NCBI GenBank assembly: GCA_041395725.1
Contig: JAWKZW010000001.1
Coordinates: 2,046,001 to 2,110,000, forward strand
Direction of reading: 5' to 3'
Origin: Gammaproteobacteria bacterium
GTDB lineage: Bacteria; Pseudomonadota; Gammaproteobacteria; Pseudomonadales; Pseudohongiellaceae
Length of the DNA stretch: 64,000 nt
This document shows, piece after piece, positions 53,188-62,631 of this stretch; the stretch's first letter is position 1, and every line of letters starts with the position of its first letter. Made by a program: the position numbers and the translations under genes. The notes under the pieces are model-generated. The model did not search any database and was not told where the DNA came from. It saw only the letters and a list, made by a program, of their open reading frames with translations.

Positions 53188-54003
53188 CTATACGCTGAAT
53201 AGTTTGTGGTCTTCCAGGCGCATCATGGTCAGCTCCCGACCCCAGACACAGCCGGTATCCAGGGCGTGCACGTGCTCCTTACCGGTGAAACCTTCCAGTG
53301 CCGCCCAGTGCCCGAACAGGATATTGGCTTTTGGTGTGATCTGTTCGAAATCGAACCAGGGCCGGAATCCTGCCGGGGTAAATGCCAGGCCTTCCTTGAT
53401 GCTGAAGTCCATCCTGCCTTCCGCCGTGCAGAAACGGACCCGGGTGAGGTAATTGGTGATTACCCGCAGGCGTTTCATGCCGGTGAGATCATCGCTCCAG
53501 CAGTCCGGCTGATCGCCGTACATTTTTCTCAGGTACTTGAGAAAGTTGTCTCCCTTCAGCGCCAATTCCACTTCGGCGCCGTAATCCAGGGTTTTCTGCA
53601 GCGTCCATTGTGGCGCCACACCCGCGTGGAGCATCAGATAGCTCTGAATGCCGAACGAGGTTTCCATGCTGTCATAGTGAACCAGAGGCTTCTGGCGCAA
53701 CCACTCGGCCAGTTGCGGGCTGTCCGGCGCATCCAGCAGCTTCTGCAGGGTATCCTTGTTGCGCGCTTCGATGCAGCCGTAATAAATCGCCAGATAGTGC
53801 AGGTCGTGATTACCCAATACGATCTGCACGGAATCGTCGATGTCGCTCAGGTAACGCAATGTGTCGAGGGATTTCGGGCCTCGATTGATCAGATCACCGA
53901 CACACCAGAGCTCGTCCTGACCGGGGCAGAAGTCAACCTGCTTGAGCAGTTTCTTCAGGGGTTTGTAGCATCCCTGGATGTCGCCGATGGCGTAAACGGT
54001 CAT
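53188..54003 (-). CDS. apaH: Symmetrical bis(5'-nucleosyl)-tetraphosphatase
   Basis: A 271-residue calcineurin-like phosphatase: 'YAIGDIQGCYKPLKKLLKQV' (Asp-x-His replaced by the family's Asp-x-Gln), 'VGDLINRGPKSLDTLRYLSD', 'LGNHDLHYLA' and 'NILFGHWAALEGFT', all hallmarks of ApaH. It hydrolyses Ap4A to ADP. The rsmA gene lies 187 bp upstream on the same strand; apaG, which usually lies between them, is absent. Confidence 0.97.
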   Translation of the reverse strand: MTVYAIGDIQGCYKPLKKLLKQVDFCPGQDELWCVGDLINRGPKSLDTLRYLSDIDDSVQIVLGNHDLHYLAIYYGCIEARNKDTLQKLLDAPDSPQLAEWLRQKPLVHYDSMETSFGIQSYLMLHAGVAPQWTLQKTLDYGAEVELALKGDNFLKYLRKMYGDQPDCWSDDLTGMKRLRVITNYLTRVRFCTAEGRMDFSIKEGLAFTPAGFRPWFDFEQITPKANILFGHWAALEGFTGKEHVHALDTGCVWGRELTMMRLEDHKLFSV

Positions 54004-54189
54004 TAATACTTCCGTAGCTGGATTGTTTAACGGGAACTCTACTGCACAGCTTACCGTGCAAAGTTTTCCTCGGGCCCGGTAAATTCAGAATTTAGAACGC
54101 GCAGGCAACTGCCGTAAGTATAGCACTACCGGTGCACACACCGGTTGCTTATCCGTATCGCCCCCGCGGTGGATGATTCTGCCCCGGTC

Positions 54190-55011
54190 TCAATTGCCGA
54201 CAGGTTGTCCGGCGATGCTGTCGGCAATTCTTGCGTAGTCAGCAAGACTGAGATTTTCCGGCCGTAAAGTCACATCCAGCGACAGCTGTTGCAAGGTCTC
54301 TTCGGGGACAAGACTCCGCAGGCTGTTTCTCAGGGTCTTGCGGCGTTGCGTGAAGGCGGTGCGGATCACGTTCTGCAGGCATTCCACATCCTTTACGGTC
54401 ACCGGGGGATTGTCGTGAGGAGTCAGTCTGACTATGGCCGAGCTCACTTTGGGTTTGGGTGTGAATGCCGCCGAGGGAACGTTGAATAAATGTTCCACTT
54501 TGCAGAAGTACTGCGCCATCAGGCCGAGGCGCCCGTAGTTGTTGTCTCCGAGGCCTGCCGCCAGTCGATTGACGACCTCCAGTTGCAGCATAAAAGTCAT
54601 ATCCTTGATCAGGGTTTGTTGTCGCAGCAGGTGAAAGATAACAGGCGTGGATATGTTATACGGCAGATTCCCGACAATCCGCAGCGATCGCGGCTGGTCA
54701 GTAAGCTGAGAGAGGTCAAATTTCAGTGCGTCTCCCTGGTGAATATGAAAATATTTTTCCTGCTGAAGGGTTCTGGCGAGATAGTCGACCAGGTCTCTGT
54801 CCAGCTCGATAGTATCCAGTCTCCCACATTTGTGCAGCAGGTGGCGGGTCAGCGCGCCTTTGCCGGGGCCGATCTCTACGACATGATCCTGCGGTTGCGG
54901 GTCGATAGAATCTATTATCCGCTCGATTACAGTTTCGTCATGGAGAAAGTTCTGACCAAAGCGCTTTCTCGGGGTATGGCGAAAAGCATCTGGTCTGGCG
55001 CGATTGTTCAC
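54190..55011 (-). CDS. rsmA: 16S rRNA (A1518/A1519) dimethyltransferase
   Basis: A 273-residue KsgA/RsmA: 'RKRFGQNFLHDETVIERIID', the SAM-binding 'VVEIGPGKGALTRHLL' and the catalytic 'IVGNLPYNISTPVIFHLL' (Asn-Leu-Pro-Tyr). It dimethylates two adenines in helix 45 of 16S rRNA during small-subunit assembly. It follows pdxA after 36 bp. Confidence 0.98.
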   Translation of the reverse strand: MNNRARPDAFRHTPRKRFGQNFLHDETVIERIIDSIDPQPQDHVVEIGPGKGALTRHLLHKCGRLDTIELDRDLVDYLARTLQQEKYFHIHQGDALKFDLSQLTDQPRSLRIVGNLPYNISTPVIFHLLRQQTLIKDMTFMLQLEVVNRLAAGLGDNNYGRLGLMAQYFCKVEHLFNVPSAAFTPKPKVSSAIVRLTPHDNPPVTVKDVECLQNVIRTAFTQRRKTLRNSLRSLVPEETLQQLSLDVTLRPENLSLADYARIADSIAGQPVGN

Positions 55012-55047
55012 GATAAGGGGTCTCCGTCAGGGACTGCGAGCGGCTGT

Positions 55048-56058
55048 TTACCGGCCGCGGGCTTGAGTACTTTGCTGAACCATCTGTTGTGCGGTAGCGA
55101 TGGCGTGATACAGGCTGCCGCAATCTGCGGCGCCGGTACCAGCCAGGTCCAGTGCGGTGCCATGGTCTACTGAGGTGCGGATGATGGGCAGTCCCAGAGT
55201 GATATTGCTGGCCCGGCCAAAGCCCTTGAACTTCAACACCGGCAATCCCTGATCGTGGTACATGGAAAGCACCGCATCGGCATCGGCCAGGTACTTGTCC
55301 GTGAACAGGGTATCGGCTGGCAGGGGACCGATAAGAGTCATACCCCTGGTACGCAGAGATTCGAGAACCGGCTCAATGATTTCGATTTCCTCCCGTCCCA
55401 GATGTCCGCCTTCACCGGCGTGAGGGTTGAGTCCACAGACCAGGATGCGGGGCCTTGCGATGCCGAACTTACTGCGCAGGTCAGCATCGAGAATGGTGAT
55501 GATCTTGCGTAATCGCTCGGGGGTGATGGCCTCAGGTACCTGCGCCAGTGGCAGATGGGTTGTCACCAGGGCTACCCGAAGCCCTTCGGTGGCCAGCATC
55601 ATGACCGTAAGCGATTGTTGGCAAAGCTCTGCCAGGAACTCCGTGTGACCGGAGAAGGGGATGCCTGCCTGATTGATAATGCCCTTATGCACCGGGCCGG
55701 TCACGAAGGCATCGCCCTGGTGTTGCTGGCACAGAGTAACCGCCAGTTGCAGGGTTTCCAGTACGTAAGGCGCATTGGCCACATCGGCCGTGCCGACAAC
55801 ACAGGGGGCACGCAGAGTCACCGGTGCAATCAGCAGCCTGCCTGGTTTGCTGGCCTGGCGAGGAGCCACCGGATCAAACAGTGTCAGCTCCAGAGGTAAG
55901 CCCAGCAGACTGGCCCGCTCGGCCATCAGTTGCGGGTCCGCCACCACGACAAGTTCGCAATCAGCAGGCGGCTGCTGTGCCACCTGAATGCAGATGTCCG
56001 GGCCGATACCGGCCGGCTCCCCCGGGGTGATGATAAGTCGCTGGATCGGCTCACTCAT
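55048..56058 (-). CDS. pdxA: 4-hydroxythreonine-4-phosphate dehydrogenase
   Basis: A 336-residue enzyme of vitamin B6 synthesis: 'RLIITPGEPAGIGPDICIQV', the metal-binding 'FSGHTEFLAELC', 'VCGLNPHAGEGGHLGREEIE' and 'VLSMYHDQGLPVLKFKGFG' are PdxA signatures. It oxidises 4-phosphohydroxy-L-threonine with NAD. It has the standard place between surA (67 bp upstream) and rsmA. Confidence 0.98.
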   Translation of the reverse strand: MSEPIQRLIITPGEPAGIGPDICIQVAQQPPADCELVVVADPQLMAERASLLGLPLELTLFDPVAPRQASKPGRLLIAPVTLRAPCVVGTADVANAPYVLETLQLAVTLCQQHQGDAFVTGPVHKGIINQAGIPFSGHTEFLAELCQQSLTVMMLATEGLRVALVTTHLPLAQVPEAITPERLRKIITILDADLRSKFGIARPRILVCGLNPHAGEGGHLGREEIEIIEPVLESLRTRGMTLIGPLPADTLFTDKYLADADAVLSMYHDQGLPVLKFKGFGRASNITLGLPIIRTSVDHGTALDLAGTGAADCGSLYHAIATAQQMVQQSTQARGR

Positions 56059-56125
56059 TGCGTAAATTCTTGGTCCAGCGTCGTTGCGCTACTACCGAAG
56101 CCGTATTACCGGCGATGTCGTGGTT

Positions 56126-57451
56126 CTACTCTTTGAATTCGACGAATGCAGACTCGCGAATCTCTATCAGCCAATTCTGCAGCTCCAGGTCGAATTTGCG
56201 GTTGCGCAAGGCATTTTCGGCCTGTGATCTGCTGAACTGCTGGCTCAGGTCCCGCTCCCGGCGGCCCAGTACCTCGGCGATGTGCCAGCCCGTGGCAGTG
56301 CGGAAGGGTTCGCTCAATTCGCCGATTTCCAGCTCGTCTACCACAACTTCCATTTCCGGAGGCATGCCGCCTTCGTTTACCCAGTCCAGGTCACCGCCGG
56401 CTACGACCGAAGAGGCGTCGTCGGAATTCTGCCGGGCCAGGTTCTCAAAGTCCTCCCCGCTGATGATACGTTCCCGCAGGCGTGAAACCAGCGCCTGAGC
56501 CTGCTCGTCGGTGCGGATTTCATTGGGAGAGACCATAATGTGACGAATATGGGTCTGATTCACTACCCGGTCGGTTCCGCCCCGCATGTCAGCCAGTTCG
56601 ATAATATGGAACCCATTGCCGGCCCGAACCGGCCCCGTCACCTGGCCGACCCGCATGTCCGGTACCAGTTCCGCGAACAGACTTGGAATCTGCTCCAGCC
56701 GGCGCCAGCCCAGGCTGGTCGAGCCTACCTGAAAGCGTCGGTTCAGCCGTGCTTCAGCAACCAGTTCCTGAAAGTCCACGCCGTTTTCGGCGAGCGAGAC
56801 CAGTTGAGAGGCAAATTGCAGTTTTTCTTCAACTACCTGACGTGAATCCCCTTCGTTGATCGGAATCAACAGATCCTCGACCAGATAGTCGGGCGCCATG
56901 GCCGCACGCCCCATCTCCGAGTTGAGGAAGTTCTCAATTTCCTGCTCGGTAATGTTGATGCGGCGATTGACCAGGCCCCGCTGCAGTTCCTGCAGGGTCA
57001 GTTCCCGGCGCACCTGCTCCCGGGTCTGGCGGTACACGCCTGCCTGTTGGAGCGCGGAGATATACTCGTCGAAGCTCAGGTTGCTCTGCTGTGCGAGATT
57101 GGCCATCACCCGGTTCAGGGTATCGTCGTCGAAGCGGATACTGGCGCGCTCGGCCATCTGTAACTGGATGCTTTCCAGGACCAGGATGTCCAGCAATTCT
57201 TTCCGCAGCTCCTCCATGGGGGGCAGCGGTCGGTTGGCCTGCCTGGCCTGGGCAAGTATTTCCGCAAGCCGGGAGTCCAGCTGGCTCTGCAGTATGACGT
57301 CGTCATCGACAATGGCGATTACCCTGTCCAGGCTGATGCGCTGGGCCTGGGAGTCCAGAGAGAGTGTCATCAGGCACAGTGCCATCAAAGGCGCGACTAA
57401 CAGAACGGCTGGCTTGCGCCAGTCGGTAAACCGGTAAGTGTGTCTATTCAT
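56126..57451 (-). CDS. surA: Periplasmic chaperone and peptidyl-prolyl isomerase SurA
   Basis: A 441-residue protein with a signal peptide ('AVLLVAPLMALCLMTLSLDS'), the SurA N-terminal helical domain ('LDRVIAIVDDDVILQSQLDS', 'ILVLESIQLQMAERASIRFD') and two parvulin domains. The second is well conserved ('IRHIMVSPNEIRTDEQAQAL', 'GGDLDWVNEGGMPPEME'); the first is more divergent, as in other SurA proteins. It escorts outer-membrane proteins including LptD, whose gene is directly upstream (45 bp). Confidence 0.97.
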   Translation of the reverse strand: MNRHTYRFTDWRKPAVLLVAPLMALCLMTLSLDSQAQRISLDRVIAIVDDDVILQSQLDSRLAEILAQARQANRPLPPMEELRKELLDILVLESIQLQMAERASIRFDDDTLNRVMANLAQQSNLSFDEYISALQQAGVYRQTREQVRRELTLQELQRGLVNRRINITEQEIENFLNSEMGRAAMAPDYLVEDLLIPINEGDSRQVVEEKLQFASQLVSLAENGVDFQELVAEARLNRRFQVGSTSLGWRRLEQIPSLFAELVPDMRVGQVTGPVRAGNGFHIIELADMRGGTDRVVNQTHIRHIMVSPNEIRTDEQAQALVSRLRERIISGEDFENLARQNSDDASSVVAGGDLDWVNEGGMPPEMEVVVDELEIGELSEPFRTATGWHIAEVLGRRERDLSQQFSRSQAENALRNRKFDLELQNWLIEIRESAFVEFKE

Positions 57452-57496
57452 AAAGTGTGTTCATAAAGTCTGGTTATCTAAAGACGGTCTTAAAAA

Positions 57497-60211
57497 TCAG
57501 GGCTGATCAGGGTCGCGGAATCCCTGGATACTATCACTTAACAGGTTGCTCAGTCCCCCGCCGGTGATATTGCCCAGACCATGCAGGGTGAACTGAAAGA
57601 ACACCCCCCGGTCGGGTTCGACATTGGCCAGAAAAAGCTGGAAAGGCCGCACCCATTCCCGGGCGATTACCCGGATTGTCGTGCAGCAGTTACTGAATTC
57701 GACACCGGCAAAGGTCTCCAGGTTCCGGGAATTGGCGTGGTCATAGTTCCAACGACCGAGAAGTCGCCAACTATTATTCAATGGCAATACCACAGAGGCG
57801 TCGGTTTGCTTGATACGGGGGTCGATATTCGGACCCAGCAGAAAATCCGGCAGGGTAATGACATCCCGGAACCGATAGGCAAGATCAAAAATCAGATTAT
57901 CAGGCGACTGGAAATTGAAATTGAAACTACCCTCGATAACATCCTGCTGTTCCTCATCCCACTGCAGGTCGGCGCCGAGGCGCCAGTACTCGCTGAACGC
58001 GTAGCGGAACTCACCAACCAGAGCCGAACTCGAGCTGGATGTGGAATAGAGGGGCACCCAGGATTGCAGGGGGTTGCTCAGAGTCACCTGCCGGTCTTCG
58101 AAATAGGTGATCTGCCCCAGACTGACCCGGGCCCGTTCCCGGCCGTTGTTGTCGAGGATGCGACTGGTGACGGCAGCTGTCAACTGGTCGGCATTGGTCA
58201 CCCGGTCACCGCCAGCAAAACGATCGTCGCGAAATAACTGATTGAAGCTGAAGCTATACTCAGTAGTGTCGAACAACGGTAACGTACTCTGGTCTTCGAA
58301 CTCACTGTTCAGGTAGTAAAGCCGGGGTTCAAGGGTCTGGGTAAAGCCGTTGCCAAACTGCATCGGGCGTTCAAAAACAAGCCCGGTATCGAGGCTCATC
58401 ACGGCTACGCCGATTTCCGGGTCTTCCTCGGTATAAATACCCTGATCCTGCAGGTCATAGCCAATATGGTGGTACTTGGCCGTGGGCCTGACAAACCATC
58501 CGGGGGTTTCCAGTGCCAAGCTTATCCGAGGCTCCAGATTGACCCGATTGCCGGTTACCAGCGCGCCGGCCTGAATCTGTTCCTGGCTCAGCAGCGACTC
58601 GGTCAGGTTCCGGTCGAAGCTGGTAAATTCTGCATCCAGTCCGAAACGAAGATCACCCAGGATCGGCAGATCGCTGCTGAGTTTCATCTGTGGCAGACGG
58701 TCGAAGGGGCGGGTCAGATCTGACAGTGAGAACCGTGAATCGAGGAATGGGTCCAGCACCTGGTTTCGCTGTACGTTGAGGCTGGCCTGCAGCAGATCGC
58801 TGCGAAAATTCACTCGACCCTGGCGGTTCAGATTCGTGCGACTGGACACGTTGAGGCCGCTGCCGCCGAAATCGTCGAAGTAGGCATAGTCGCTGACGGC
58901 GTTGTAATCGACATAGGTCGTCAGGTTGTCGCCAATTCTGCCGGTATGCTCGAAACCGATAAACCAGCGATTTTCCTGAGGCGGTCGTTCGATGTCAGGG
59001 GTACCGGTGCTGTCCGCCTGGTACCGTTTGTCGCCGGCAAGATGGGAAACATTCAAGGTATTCATGGACCAGTTCGCCAGGTAGCGGGCTTCACCGTTGA
59101 CGAGCAGACCCCGGTCGGAGATCAGGCGTGGCGCCAGTGTGGCATCGTAATTCGGGGCGAGGTTCAGGTAGTAGGGTGCCTGCAGATCGGTGCCGCCATC
59201 CCGGGTCGAGCCAATGCTGGGTGCCAGAAAACCGGATACCCGTTCGTCGCTGAGAGGGAATGTCAAAGTGAATGGGAAGTAGAACACGGGAAAGTCACGT
59301 ATTCGCAAACTGGTTCCCTTGGCGTAGCCACGGCCGGCCTGCTGGTCGATCACAATGCTGCTGGCACTGAGCTGCCAGAATTCACTTCCCGGTTCGCAGC
59401 GGCTGAATTCACCATTGGTGATGGTCAGCAGATTGCTCTCGGAAGAATACACGATGCTCTCGGCTCTACCATGGGTTCCGCTGGCATGGAGCACATACCG
59501 GGCATTGCCCAGACGACTGCTCGTGGCCTGGGAATCGATGAATGCCGAGCTGCCTCGCATCAATACGCCCGGTTCGCGGAACTCCACGTTGCCTTCCATC
59601 AGCACCGAGCGGTCTGCGCCGCTGATGGTGGTTGCCTGATCGTTGTTGACGGTGCGGCTCCCCTGACGAACCTGCACGACGCCGTTGATACTAAGGGTGT
59701 CATCCGGCAGGCGGGTGAAACCCCGCTCGGTGGTAAATTGGATCGGCGCACCGGCAGGGCTCTCAGTGGTGCTGCCAGGCTCTCTGGCCGGCTCGATGAA
59801 GGCACCGCAGCAGTTATCCGGAATGCCGGCGAGCTCGCCCGGGCTCAGCTGATCCCTGGGTACCCAGTCCAGCTCGTTACCTCGATTCGCCGGCGGGGCG
59901 GTGCGGGATGGGTTCACGCCTCTGGATGCCACCGGGCCGGGTATGGCTCGGTCAGGGGGGGTGACCTGGGTTGGTCTGATACCGACCGCGCCACCGGGGT
60001 CTCGATTGTCGCTGTTACCGTTGGCTGGGGCCGGGGCTGGCTGGAATGGTAATGTACTGGTGCAGATCCAGCCGTCACCACTGTCGTTGGGGTGGCAGTC
60101 GAAAATGTTACCGTCCTGGCCCTGAGCGGGCGGAGAGGACTGCAGAGCCAGCAACCCCGCTGAAAAGATGACGGAATATCTGGCGCTGAGACGATGTTTT
60201 TTTGCTGACAT
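57497..60211 (-). CDS. lptD: LPS-assembly protein LptD
   Basis: A 904-residue outer-membrane protein. A signal peptide is followed by an N-terminal Pro/Asn-rich insert, the OstA/LptA-like jellyroll ('VVQVRQGSRTVNNDQATTIS') and the C-terminal barrel domain. Cysteines are in pairs at the N-terminus ('IFDCHPNDSGDGWICTS', 'NCCGAF') and a Cys-Cys near the C-terminus ('EFSNCCTTIRVIAR'), as needed for the disulfide-linked folding of LptD. It inserts lipopolysaccharide with LptE. It is slightly longer than E. coli LptD (784) because of the insert. Confidence 0.96.
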   Translation of the reverse strand: MSAKKHRLSARYSVIFSAGLLALQSSPPAQGQDGNIFDCHPNDSGDGWICTSTLPFQPAPAPANGNSDNRDPGGAVGIRPTQVTPPDRAIPGPVASRGVNPSRTAPPANRGNELDWVPRDQLSPGELAGIPDNCCGAFIEPAREPGSTTESPAGAPIQFTTERGFTRLPDDTLSINGVVQVRQGSRTVNNDQATTISGADRSVLMEGNVEFREPGVLMRGSSAFIDSQATSSRLGNARYVLHASGTHGRAESIVYSSESNLLTITNGEFSRCEPGSEFWQLSASSIVIDQQAGRGYAKGTSLRIRDFPVFYFPFTLTFPLSDERVSGFLAPSIGSTRDGGTDLQAPYYLNLAPNYDATLAPRLISDRGLLVNGEARYLANWSMNTLNVSHLAGDKRYQADSTGTPDIERPPQENRWFIGFEHTGRIGDNLTTYVDYNAVSDYAYFDDFGGSGLNVSSRTNLNRQGRVNFRSDLLQASLNVQRNQVLDPFLDSRFSLSDLTRPFDRLPQMKLSSDLPILGDLRFGLDAEFTSFDRNLTESLLSQEQIQAGALVTGNRVNLEPRISLALETPGWFVRPTAKYHHIGYDLQDQGIYTEEDPEIGVAVMSLDTGLVFERPMQFGNGFTQTLEPRLYYLNSEFEDQSTLPLFDTTEYSFSFNQLFRDDRFAGGDRVTNADQLTAAVTSRILDNNGRERARVSLGQITYFEDRQVTLSNPLQSWVPLYSTSSSSSALVGEFRYAFSEYWRLGADLQWDEEQQDVIEGSFNFNFQSPDNLIFDLAYRFRDVITLPDFLLGPNIDPRIKQTDASVVLPLNNSWRLLGRWNYDHANSRNLETFAGVEFSNCCTTIRVIAREWVRPFQLFLANVEPDRGVFFQFTLHGLGNITGGGLSNLLSDSIQGFRDPDQP

Positions 60212-60327
60212 CTTTCGGAATTCTGGCTGATTTCGGTCGGGCCAGGGTCACGGATGGATCAGTGCGCCGACAGTGCCTGGTCTCTGGTTAGACAGGGCTC
60301 GCATGATAAAGCATTTTGTCCGGGCCT

Positions 60328-62163
60328 TCACCTTGGATCGGTGTTGAGCGTATCGTCCGTCTCTGGGTATCCCACCGTTTCGCCATCACCAGGGCCGGGC
60401 GCCACCTTTTTTTTACTCTTACTACGGCGCTTCGCAGTGGGCCTGGCGGGTTCCGTCGGAGGCAGGGCCGCCGACTGACTGGGAGCGGTAACAAGATGCA
60501 GTTCCCGCTGCGGAAAGGGTATGGAGATCCCCTCACGGTCAAACCGCAGTTTCACCTCGCGGATGATGTCCCAATAGACGGTCCAGTAATCTTCTGTCCT
60601 GCTCCACGGACGCACAATAAAATTGACCGAGGAGTCCGCCAGCTCATTGAGCCGGATTACCGGTTCCGGTTCCGGCAGCACCAGTTCATGCCTGGAGACG
60701 ATCTCTTTCAAAATGTTCTCGGCCTTCTCTATGTCATCCGAATAGGCTATGCCGAACACCATGTCCACGCGCCTGACCTTCTGAGCGGTGACATTCTTGA
60801 TGATGCCGCCCCAGATCATGGAATTCGGCATGATGATGCGCTGGTTATCAAACGTATGGATGGTGGTGTTAACCAGACTCATCTGGGCGACTTTGCCGGC
60901 CATGCCGTTCAGCTCGACCACATCGCCGACGTCGTAGGGCCGATAAAAAAGAATCATCATTCCAGACGCGAAATTTGAGAGTGAGTCCTGCAGGGCGAAA
61001 CCGATGATGAAACCGGCAATACCCAAGCCGGCGAGCAGTGGGCCAAGGGATATGCCAATCTGTGCCAGTGCGAACAAGATACCCAGCACCAGTACCAGAT
61101 TCCCTGCCGTGGAAACGATCATGCGGCGCAGCAGTTCGGACAATTTCAGTTTTGATCGTTCCAGGCCCCGCTCCATCATTCGCCTGGCCACCCGGGACAG
61201 TTTGAAGGCGACAATCAGTACGATCAGAAAGACCACTACACCGATCACCAGGTCAGGACCTTCATTGATGGCGTAATCCAATGCCTGCTCGCTCCAGCTG
61301 GCCAACAGGTCGCCGAGAATCTGGGTATCGAAGGCATCCGACGTAATGGCTCCGGTAGTGACTACCAACTGCTCACGGAACTCCGCGGTTTCTGCGTCCA
61401 GTGCGTCAAGCTCGGCTACCACGTCCTGCAGTGAATCGGCGATGGCATTGACCCGCGCCACGGCCAGGCTCACCTGGGCCGCCAGGTCAGAATCACTTGG
61501 CAGGGTGCCGGAAGCGGCTCTTTTGTCCACCACCTGCTGCTGAGCCAGGTTCAGGTACACAGACAGGCTGACGGCGCGTCGCTCCAGGCTTTCCAGATAG
61601 GTGCTTTGCGCCGCGTCAGTGTTGTAGTCCAGCTCTACCATGGCTGCCAGGCTGTCAGCTGCCTGGGCGACCAGGCGATCGGCGGTGCGCAGATTGTCAA
61701 AAAAACGGCGATTGGCCGTCGTCTGTTCCACGGCGGACAGACTCGCATCGGGGTACACAACATTCTGTTCCAGCTGCCCCCACGCTCCGGTGGCGATGCG
61801 CAGGTTGTCGTCCAGATACGCCCTCGCACCGTCTGCATACTCCTCGTAGAGTTCGGTCTGGTCCTTTATTCCGGCTACTGCCCTGGCGAATGCCAGCTGC
61901 TGGGCAATCAGGTCGATCCGTTCCTGGTTCAACCGGTTTTGCAGGGCTCTGTTGACCTCTGGATTGTCAGCGGGTGAGCGCGCGGCAATTGCCTCCAGCA
62001 GGGACTGTTGCCGGTTGATATTCGCCAGGCGGTCGTCCAGACGTTCCCGCTGATTCTCATTGCCATCGGTTGCCGGCTGGGTAGCCTGCTGCTGGGCCTG
62101 CGCCATACCGGCAAGCAGGGTCCAGAGCAGTGAGACGAGTAAAAGCTGGGAAAGTCGTTTCAT
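60328..62163 (-). CDS. MscS-family mechanosensitive channel, large N-terminal domain
   Basis: A 611-residue protein: signal peptide ('LLLVSLLWTLLAGMAQAQ'), a ~250-residue coiled-coil-rich periplasmic domain (RLNQERIDLIAQQLAFARA style heptads), then MscS helices with 'LAGLGIAGFIIGFALQDSLS' as the pore helix and 'VGDVVELNGMAGKVAQMSLV' as the beta domain. The C-terminal tail is Lys/Arg/Ser rich. It is a second MscS paralogue, unrelated in gene context to the one in the stress island, and has no sigma-54 promoter match. It reduces turgor on osmotic downshift. Confidence 0.9.
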   Translation of the reverse strand: MKRLSQLLLVSLLWTLLAGMAQAQQQATQPATDGNENQRERLDDRLANINRQQSLLEAIAARSPADNPEVNRALQNRLNQERIDLIAQQLAFARAVAGIKDQTELYEEYADGARAYLDDNLRIATGAWGQLEQNVVYPDASLSAVEQTTANRRFFDNLRTADRLVAQAADSLAAMVELDYNTDAAQSTYLESLERRAVSLSVYLNLAQQQVVDKRAASGTLPSDSDLAAQVSLAVARVNAIADSLQDVVAELDALDAETAEFREQLVVTTGAITSDAFDTQILGDLLASWSEQALDYAINEGPDLVIGVVVFLIVLIVAFKLSRVARRMMERGLERSKLKLSELLRRMIVSTAGNLVLVLGILFALAQIGISLGPLLAGLGIAGFIIGFALQDSLSNFASGMMILFYRPYDVGDVVELNGMAGKVAQMSLVNTTIHTFDNQRIIMPNSMIWGGIIKNVTAQKVRRVDMVFGIAYSDDIEKAENILKEIVSRHELVLPEPEPVIRLNELADSSVNFIVRPWSRTEDYWTVYWDIIREVKLRFDREGISIPFPQRELHLVTAPSQSAALPPTEPARPTAKRRSKSKKKVAPGPGDGETVGYPETDDTLNTDPR

Positions 62164-62631
62164 GGTTGGCTGAACCCCGCAGGCGCTTTGTTACAGTTGG
62201 CGCCAATATGTGAGGCGCAGAGACAAAGCGTCGATATTATTGTTGGTGGCAGTGCTTGGCAAGTTCAGTCGCAAGATGACACCAAGGATCTATAACAGTC
62301 CTGGTGCAGCTCCCCGTCAGCCGTGTACAAAGCCTCTGAACTTTGACTTTGCCGACCAGACGCTGCCCCGTTGCTGACGGACCGGTTTCTCTTTTTCAAC
62401 GTTACCACAAGAATCCAGAAGAAGGACTGCTCATCCTGCCATTCACAAGAAAGTATCGCCCCCTCGCAGTGCCTGGCTGCGTGCCACCCGGGCACCCTGC
62501 ACAGCCCGGCCAAGGGTCAGTACGGTTGTGTCCGGTGTCGGAGCGGTCGATCCGGTGGCGCACTTTGCTTGCCGTGTGCGGACCGGTATAGTGGCTGCTG
62601 AAATTCACCCACCGAAGCGCAGGAGCGTCAC
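62164..62631. other. Spacer without convincing gene
   Basis: Short frames on both strands lack ribosome-binding sites. This divergent spacer holds the promoters of the MscS-like channel and the aldo/keto reductase. A frame at 62371-62601 has one CxxCH but no other sign of being a cytochrome. Confidence 0.35.

Noticed and set aside
62371..62601. Small cytochrome c from a CxxCH-containing frame
   Set aside because: There is one true CxxCH, no signal peptide or ribosome-binding site, and the rest of the frame has biased composition.
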